Below are positions 58,651-64,000 of a stretch of 64,000 nucleotides of DNA, one piece after another. The notes below the pieces were generated by a model, which had not been told where the DNA came from, did not search any database, and saw only the letters and a program-made list of their open reading frames with translations. A program made the translations under genes and the position numbers. Position 1 is the first letter of the stretch. Each line of letters starts with the position of its first letter. The DNA is from Actinomycetaceae bacterium MB13-C1-2 (lineage in GTDB: Bacteria; Actinomycetota; Actinomycetes; Actinomycetales; Actinomycetaceae), in contig CP141731.1 in assembly GCA_035621235.1 (NCBI GenBank), forward strand, positions 2,232,001 to 2,296,000, given 5' to 3'.

Positions 58651-59945
58651 GCCTCCTAGTCGAAACCCCTTCGATTGACGATGAAACGCTTCGTCCACTC
58701 CCGGTTCATGACAGTGCTGAGATCATTGATCTTGAGCATCTCAAGATCAGGGGAACGCTGGACGCATGCGTTAAATGCACAATCTGTGAAACCCAGTGTC
58801 CGGTTGCTAGAGTCACTCCACTCTTCAGCGGGCCGAAGTTTGTCGGCCCGCAGGCTGAGAGATTCCGCGGCGCGAGCTCCATTTCGGTGGACCATTCGAT
58901 CGACTACTGTTCCTCGTGCGGCACCTGCACTACGGTGTGCCCGCAAGGGGTAAAGGTTGCAGAGATCAACCACCACGCCCGAACCGCTATGAAACAACAG
59001 CAGGGCATTCCCCTCAGGGATCGCCTCATTTCGAGGACAACCTTCATGGGGGCAGTCATGACCCCTGTCGCTCCGATAGCGAATTGGGCCCTGAGACAGG
59101 ACTGGATTCGTGTCATCGTCGAAAAGGTGATCGGGATTGCTCGCAACGCGCCGATGCCTGTCGCTCAGCGGCAGACCTTCGACGGCTGGTTCAAGCGACA
59201 CACCCCGCACCCCAACTCCGGCACCAAGGGACAGGTCATCTTCTTCCATGGATGCGCGGGCGAGTATTTCGAAGTCGAAACCTCGATTAAGTCGGTGGAA
59301 CTGCTTGAGTTCCTCGGGTACGAGGTGCTCAATCCAAAGCATGGCTGCTGTGGGTTGGCGCTCCAGTCAAACGGCCTCTACGACGATGCCCGAAAGTACG
59401 TTTCCAAGCTCACGGCTGACCTCCGGAGCGTCAATAGAGACGCGCCGATCGTCACGGCCTCGGGTTCTTGTGGCGGCGAACTACGGCACGAGGCGCATGA
59501 GATCCTCGGCATGGATGACGAAGCGCTAAAAGACGTCTCCTTCCGCACGTGGGACATCTGTGAGTTCATCATGGATCTTGAGGAACGAGGCGAGCTTCCT
59601 GAGAGGACCCGAAGCTTCGAGGCAACGATTCCCTACCATGCGCCTTGCCAGCTAAAGAGCACGGGAATGGGAATGCCCGCAGTCAACATGATGGAGCTAG
59701 TCCCCGGAGTAACGGTTATCGAGTCAGAGCAACCCTGCTGCGGAATTGCAGGCACCTACGGTCTGAAAAAAGAGAAGTACGAGATCGCTCAGGCCGTCGG
59801 AAAGCCAGTGTTTGACTTCATCAAACGGGTTAACCCTGAGATCGCTGCCTGTGACACTGAGACTTGTCGCTGGCAACTGCGAACCGCTACCGGGGCGAAT
59901 GTGGTTCATCCGATCTGGCTACTCCACCGCGCCTACGGACTCTAG
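58647..59945 (+). CDS. glpC: Anaerobic glycerol-3-phosphate dehydrogenase subunit C
   Basis: GlpC is the membrane-associated Fe-S subunit. The 432-residue protein has two [4Fe-4S] motifs near the N-terminus (CVKCTICETQCPV and CSSCGTCTTVCPQG) and two CCG domains in the C-terminal half (HGCCGLALQ and QPCCGIAGTYG), typical of heterodisulfide-reductase-like subunits. It overlaps glpB by four bases. In E. coli it passes electrons from GlpA to menaquinone. A terminator hairpin follows the stop. Confidence 0.95.
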   Translation: MSLLVETPSIDDETLRPLPVHDSAEIIDLEHLKIRGTLDACVKCTICETQCPVARVTPLFSGPKFVGPQAERFRGASSISVDHSIDYCSSCGTCTTVCPQGVKVAEINHHARTAMKQQQGIPLRDRLISRTTFMGAVMTPVAPIANWALRQDWIRVIVEKVIGIARNAPMPVAQRQTFDGWFKRHTPHPNSGTKGQVIFFHGCAGEYFEVETSIKSVELLEFLGYEVLNPKHGCCGLALQSNGLYDDARKYVSKLTADLRSVNRDAPIVTASGSCGGELRHEAHEILGMDDEALKDVSFRTWDICEFIMDLEERGELPERTRSFEATIPYHAPCQLKSTGMGMPAVNMMELVPGVTVIESEQPCCGIAGTYGLKKEKYEIAQAVGKPVFDFIKRVNPEIAACDTETCRWQLRTATGANVVHPIWLLHRAYGL

Positions 59946-59978
59946 AGTCTCGCCCCCATCTTGGAGAAAAACGAGAGT

Positions 59979-60006
59979 ACCCACGGGAGCGCAGACTCCC
60001 GTGGGT
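59979..60006. terminator. Hairpin between glpC and galT
   Basis: ACCCACGGGAG and CTCCCGTGGGT form an 11-bp stem with a six-base loop. On the minus strand it is followed by GTACTCTCGTTTTTC, a T-rich run, so it should end the lacZ-galK-galT transcript; it may also end glpABC. Confidence 0.8.
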
Positions 60007-60014
60007 CCGATTCC

Positions 60015-61568
60015 TCAGTTGAGCCAGTCTTCCGCGTTTACCGAGGCGACAAACCGTAGAAAGGCGTTTTTACCCTCATCTGTTTGCTTGTAAACTCCGG
60101 CGTGCTCAAGAACGGTGGCAAAGGCTTCACCGACCTTTTGCTCAACAATCCCCTGGGCGATCCCATTAGCATTCTTGGGGTCCGCTAATGCAGCGTCCCG
60201 AACTTCTTCTGCAAAGCTCTCCGCCCACTCGGCGTGCTTTTCCGTAAGCTCACTTTTCCGAAGATCTTCACCTGAGACCAGCGCTCTCGAGGTCTCCCGG
60301 AGTTCCTCCGCCAAACGTGAGGGAAGAACCGCGAGTCCCATAACCTCGATAAGTCCGATGTTTTCTTTCTTGAGATGGTGGAGTTCCTGATGCGGGTGAA
60401 AAACGCCCATTGGGTGCTCTTCGGTAGTGATGTTATTTCTCAGCACCAAATCCAGCTCAAAGTCTCTCCCCCTCCGTCTTGCGATCGGAGTGATCGTATT
60501 ATGGGGTTCACCATCCGTCTCGGCGAAAACAAAAGAATCCTCGTCGGAGTAATCTCGCCACTTTGTAAGGATCCGATCTGCTAGCGTGACCAGATCTTCG
60601 GGCGAGGAAGAGGTAAGTCGTAATACCGACATCGGCCACTCCACGATGCCCGCACGCACCTCGGGGAACCCGGAAAACGAGACCGGGACGGCGATGGGTG
60701 CCCTCTCCATAGCGAACTCAAAACGGCCGCCCTGGAAGTGATCATGAGCGAGGATTGAGCCACCAACTATCGGAAGGTCAGCATTCGACCCCACAAAGTA
60801 CTCCGGAAACTGGTCAACGAAGTCCAATAGTTTACCGAAGGCAGCCCGATCAATCTTCATCGGTGTGTGTTCCCGGTTGAAGACGATGCAGTGTTCGTTG
60901 TAGTAGACGTAGGGCGAGTATTGGATGAACCAGGGTGCGCCGTTGATGGTTACGGGAGCGACTCGATGATTTTGCCGTGCCGGGTGGTTGGCACGCCCCG
61001 CATAGCCCTCGTTCTCAGCACAGAGCAGACATTGCGGATAGTCACCGGCGGGAAGGTCCCGCGCCGCCGCGATCGCGCGAGGGTCCTTCTCCGGCTTTGC
61101 CATGTTAATCGTTATGTCCAAATCGCCATACTTCGTTGCGGCTACCCAGCGTAGATCGCGGGCCATTCGGTCTCGGCGAATGTAGTTGGTGTCCTGACTC
61201 AACTGGTACAGCCAGTTCGTCGCAGAGGCAGGATCGGAGTCCCGTAGCGCTGCGAACTGAACTCTTACCTCACGCGGCGGAGGCGTCAGGCGTCCCATTA
61301 TTGCCGTATCGAGCAGGTCTCGGAAGACCACAGAATTCGCTTCGATGAGACCCCGATGCGTTGCATCGTCGAGTAGCGCGTCCAAGATCTCCGGTAGCTC
61401 CTGATCACCGACCTTTTGGGTATCCGTTCTCTCGGGCCTGGTGAAGGAGTCGATATGGAGTACCTCCAGCACTTGGTTCTGCGCCCAGATACGATCCTCT
61501 TCTTCGATCAGTCCTCGCTGAATCGCATAGTCGACCAGCTTCGAGACTTGCGGACTCATTTCAGCCAC
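60015..61568 (-). CDS. galT: UTP-hexose-1-phosphate uridylyltransferase, class II (Gram-positive type)
   Basis: GalT moves UMP between UDP-glucose and galactose 1-phosphate. The 517-residue length and motifs (NHPARQNHRVAPV, SILAHDHFQGGRF, and HHLKKENIGLIEV) are those of the class II form found in lactobacilli and bifidobacteria, not the shorter HPH-type class I enzyme. The GTG start is preceded by GAGGAAACG. It follows galK in a lacZ-galK-galT operon. No galE is in view; UDP-glucose regeneration would need it elsewhere. Confidence 0.93.
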   Translation of the reverse strand: MAEMSPQVSKLVDYAIQRGLIEEEDRIWAQNQVLEVLHIDSFTRPERTDTQKVGDQELPEILDALLDDATHRGLIEANSVVFRDLLDTAIMGRLTPPPREVRVQFAALRDSDPASATNWLYQLSQDTNYIRRDRMARDLRWVAATKYGDLDITINMAKPEKDPRAIAAARDLPAGDYPQCLLCAENEGYAGRANHPARQNHRVAPVTINGAPWFIQYSPYVYYNEHCIVFNREHTPMKIDRAAFGKLLDFVDQFPEYFVGSNADLPIVGGSILAHDHFQGGRFEFAMERAPIAVPVSFSGFPEVRAGIVEWPMSVLRLTSSSPEDLVTLADRILTKWRDYSDEDSFVFAETDGEPHNTITPIARRRGRDFELDLVLRNNITTEEHPMGVFHPHQELHHLKKENIGLIEVMGLAVLPSRLAEELRETSRALVSGEDLRKSELTEKHAEWAESFAEEVRDAALADPKNANGIAQGIVEQKVGEAFATVLEHAGVYKQTDEGKNAFLRFVASVNAEDWLN

Positions 61569-61606
61569 AGTCGTTTCCTCGTTCTTTAGCTATCGATTAC
61601 CAGGCC

Positions 61607-62881
61607 CTACTCGGCGATGAAGGCACCACCGACAGGTCGTACCGTCACCACGGAACAGCTTCCGCGGCCCAGAACAGCCTCAATACGCGACTTGAATGTC
61701 TCAGCGTCCTCGGCGGGGACGTATGCCTGGACAGTGCCCGCGAATCCCCCTCCGTGAACGCGAACCGCGCCGCTTCCACCTAACAACTGGTCAGCTAGTG
61801 CACTTGTCAGGACAACAGACTGGTCGGCAGATGCCTCGCTCCTGAGGTTTTGCAGATAGAGGCCCGAGGACCGTCCTGACTCTTCGACGTACTTCAGGAA
61901 GTCATCGAAACGCCCCTCCGAGAGGGCAGCAACCTGCTCGCCTACCCGAGCATTATCTCCAAAGAAATGGGCGGCTCGAGCTGCCGCGCGATCGCCAATA
62001 GACTCACGCACCCCGGAAAGATTTTCCCAAAACTCCTCCGGGTTCACGTCCCGCAGGTACTCCTTCTTGAAGTACCTGGCGACCGCACGCATCTCTCTGG
62101 TGATATCTGCGTAGTCTTCAGTCAGATCGGCGTGATCGGCGCCCGAATCAACGATGCACATAACGTATCCGGAACTCGCCAGGTCAAAGTGGACCTCGGT
62201 GATTGCCGGTTCGTTCGGATCAGCGAAGTCGATGCCGATGATTCCTCCGATGGAACAAGCCATCTGATCCATCAACCCACTTGGCTTGCCGAAATAGACG
62301 TTCTCCGCATATTTGCCAATCTTCGCGATCTCAACCGGACTGAGTTCATCGTTGCAGAAGAGATGCGACAGGACATTTCCAATGAGAACCTCGAATGCGG
62401 CCGAGGATGAGAGGCCCGATCCACCCGGAACCCCCGACAAAGTGAGAATCGTTGCGCCCTCAAGCGAGTATCCCCGATCGACGAGATTCCTGGCGATACC
62501 GCGGACCAAGGCAATTGATTTTCCCTCTTCCTCAGGTTTCGGCTCCAAGTCGTCTAGGTCAACGACGTCCTCGGGATACTGCGTAGAAGTTACCCGAATA
62601 ATCCGAGTTCCGTTTGGTGCGGCAACCGCAACAGTCTCCATGTCAACCGAGGCCGCCAGCACTCGCCCGTGCTGATGATCGGTATGGTTTCCGCCCATCT
62701 CGGTGCGTCCGGCCGCGGTGTAGAGGGACGGAGTAAGCTCCGGGTGATCGGACGTGAACTCATCCAGTAGCGAACCGAGCTTAATCCTGGCTTGCGCAAC
62801 GGCTCTATCAGTTACATAGATCTGTGCAAGTCTTCCGTCCAGGTCACCGCCATCTAGGCGCGCAGCAAGCGTCTTGGTCAT
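61607..62881 (-). CDS. galK: Galactokinase
   Basis: GalK phosphorylates galactose at C1. The 424-residue protein has the galactokinase signature GRTEMGGNHTDHQ, the ATP-binding GHMP motif GVPGGSGLSSSAAFEV, and a C-terminal GGGFAGTVQAYV segment. It lies 31 bases after lacZ and 38 before galT on the same strand, so the three are one transcript. GGAACA precedes the ATG. Confidence 0.95.
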   Translation of the reverse strand: MTKTLAARLDGGDLDGRLAQIYVTDRAVAQARIKLGSLLDEFTSDHPELTPSLYTAAGRTEMGGNHTDHQHGRVLAASVDMETVAVAAPNGTRIIRVTSTQYPEDVVDLDDLEPKPEEEGKSIALVRGIARNLVDRGYSLEGATILTLSGVPGGSGLSSSAAFEVLIGNVLSHLFCNDELSPVEIAKIGKYAENVYFGKPSGLMDQMACSIGGIIGIDFADPNEPAITEVHFDLASSGYVMCIVDSGADHADLTEDYADITREMRAVARYFKKEYLRDVNPEEFWENLSGVRESIGDRAAARAAHFFGDNARVGEQVAALSEGRFDDFLKYVEESGRSSGLYLQNLRSEASADQSVVLTSALADQLLGGSGAVRVHGGGFAGTVQAYVPAEDAETFKSRIEAVLGRGSCSVVTVRPVGGAFIAE

Positions 62882-62912
62882 TCTTGTTCCTAAGCGTATG
62901 GGCCGTTATCTG

Positions 62913-64000
62913 CTACTTGATTCCCTGGAAGGCGAACTTGAACTGTAGTTCCCCTGCAGGGATTCGGAACTCTTCATGTGGCCTGGCGCCCCATGAATCA
63001 TCACCAGCAACACCCCGGCGAACCAGGGCGGGACGGATGAAAGTGTTCAAGATCGGTGGAAGCTCGTTGTGGTGCGACGCATTTTCGATCTCGAATGGAC
63101 TCCACGGCAACGCGGAGAACTCCATGGGCACTTCCGCTTCAAACCGTAGACCATGGCCTTTCTCATCGGTGACCTCTGCCCAACGGACCTCGGTATGGTT
63201 TCCTGACTCCTGCGGGCGTAAATACTCTGCGAGTTGATCATCCACCGATTGCTGGTAGACACCCAGACGGCCGCCACCTTGACGATCAGAGTATGTTTCT
63301 TGCGGGCCATCGCCGTACCAGGTCAGTACAGAAAGATCAGCATCCGTCTTGAAGATCATTCCGAACTCGGGAAGCTCCGGAAGTGATTCGTCTGCTCGGA
63401 GAGTTTCAGTGACCTCAATGCGTCCCTCACCGTCAACCGCATACTCAATCTCGCACTGACTCGGTGGAATGGTTGGAAGATCGTATGTGTATGTGACTAC
63501 CGCCAAACCATCACGCATCTCAAATCTGGGGCTGTCAGCCGATTGATCCACCTTCGCATAGCGAGAAGCAAGCAACCACTGTCCATCCTCGAACGAGGAT
63601 TTCCATCCGCGTTCATTCGACGTGGGCGCATGCCAGAAGTTCGCCGTGGGAACGGCTTTCAAGAGCTCGCCTCCCCGATCAGACGTGACGCCGTACTTGT
63701 AAGAGCTAAGGCCGCCCTGTAGACGGGAAAACAACGCCGAGAAATTCGGCCCGTGAACCCCAATATTGTGGATTCCCTGAACTACCTGAGGTTCTCGTCG
63801 CGCGATGGCCGAAGCGGCAGTGTCAACCTTGATAACTCCCTGCTCACTCGCGACCTCGTACGCCGCTTCAGCGTATGAGGTTGGCTCCCGAAGTTGGAAG
63901 GAGACGTCGACGACGTACTCCCCTGCTTCTGTGGGAACTTCGAAGGGGAACGGGTACTTCTTGGTCTCACCCGGGGCGACGTCAGTATTGACGATACCGG
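62913..64000 (-). CDS. lacZ: Beta-galactosidase, C-terminal part (5' end outside the window)
   Basis: The frame is open from the window edge at 64000 to the TAG at 62913, giving about 362 residues. The sequence includes GPNFSALFSRLQGGLSSY, the LacZ bgal small-N domain (beta-galactosidase domain 5) with WYGDGPQETYSD, SGNHTEVRW and RRGVAGDDSWG; these are typical of GH2 LacZ-type enzymes. The catalytic residues lie in the missing N-terminal part. Lactose or other beta-galactosides are the likely substrates. The gene begins beyond the window and leads the lacZ-galK-galT operon. Confidence 0.9.
   Translation of the reverse strand, partial: GIVNTDVAPGETKKYPFPFEVPTEAGEYVVDVSFQLREPTSYAEAAYEVASEQGVIKVDTAASAIARREPQVVQGIHNIGVHGPNFSALFSRLQGGLSSYKYGVTSDRGGELLKAVPTANFWHAPTSNERGWKSSFEDGQWLLASRYAKVDQSADSPRFEMRDGLAVVTYTYDLPTIPPSQCEIEYAVDGEGRIEVTETLRADESLPELPEFGMIFKTDADLSVLTWYGDGPQETYSDRQGGGRLGVYQQSVDDQLAEYLRPQESGNHTEVRWAEVTDEKGHGLRFEAEVPMEFSALPWSPFEIENASHHNELPPILNTFIRPALVRRGVAGDDSWGARPHEEFRIPAGELQFKFAFQGIK

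Overview
The window looks like a chromosome segment of a host-associated, fermentative actinobacterium, most likely Actinomycetaceae-like (genus not determinable from this alone). The reasons are a moderately GC-rich composition, a SufR-led SUF operon of the actinobacterial type, a polyphosphate glucokinase and an actinobacterial 23S rRNA of about 3.1 kb. A minus-strand gene order also matches, from memory, the Mycobacterium tuberculosis order pheS-pheT-(arg genes)-tyrS-Rv1691-Rv1692-Rv1693-tlyA-nadK-recN-pyrG. Lactose/galactose, alpha-1,6-glucoside, arginine and glycerol-3-phosphate genes suggest growth on host-derived nutrients with low oxygen.

Layout. 1-7470: tail of a small actinobacterial protein, an ABC-F ATPase, a YhhQ-type queuosine-precursor transporter, four uncharacterised membrane or membrane-anchored proteins, and tRNA-guanine transglycosylase. 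7472-15951: an S9 peptidase and the SUF operon sufR-sufB-sufD-sufC-sufS-sufU-sufT. 16276-24189: pyrG, recN, nadK, tlyA, a 31-codon small gene, and a large fusion of an RG-rich/TPR protein with a HAD phosphatase. 24285-30358: a HEARH-motif protein, an APH-type kinase, a GPH sugar symporter with an isomaltase-type GH13 enzyme, and a CE7 esterase. 30472-36190: a complete rRNA operon (16S-23S-5S, minus strand). 36350-42564: tyrS, argH, arcA, argG, argR. 42642-44067: an intact ISL3-family insertion with a perfect 8-bp target duplication. 44077-49684: pheT, pheS, map, ppgK. 49709-50063: RNase P RNA. 50270-55514: a coiled-coil protein without its zinc ribbon cysteines, a Nif3-like protein, a PhzE-type chorismate enzyme, a Tag-like protein without its key residues, and an orphan DNA methyltransferase. 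55742-59945: glpABC. 60015-64000: galT, galK and the C-terminal part of lacZ.

The genes form several small modules. YhhQ and Tgt suggest import of a queuosine precursor and its insertion into tRNA. The SUF block is a complete Fe-S assembly line that could serve GlpA and GlpC. The GPH symporter and GH13 enzyme could import and split isomalto-type sugars, ppgK phosphorylates glucose, and lacZ-galK-galT handle lactose. ArcA with ArgG and ArgH makes an arginine-citrulline cycle possible, while the usual argCJBDF genes are not between pheT and argR.

The most unusual points are the arcA insertion among arg genes, the TPR-HAD fusion with its RG-rich arm, the unknown membrane block between yhhQ and tgt, the residue losses in the Tag-like and zinc-ribbon-type proteins, the orphan PhzE-like enzyme, and a diverged intergenic repeat of about 117 bp present twice. 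No CRISPR array, prophage or tRNA gene was seen.
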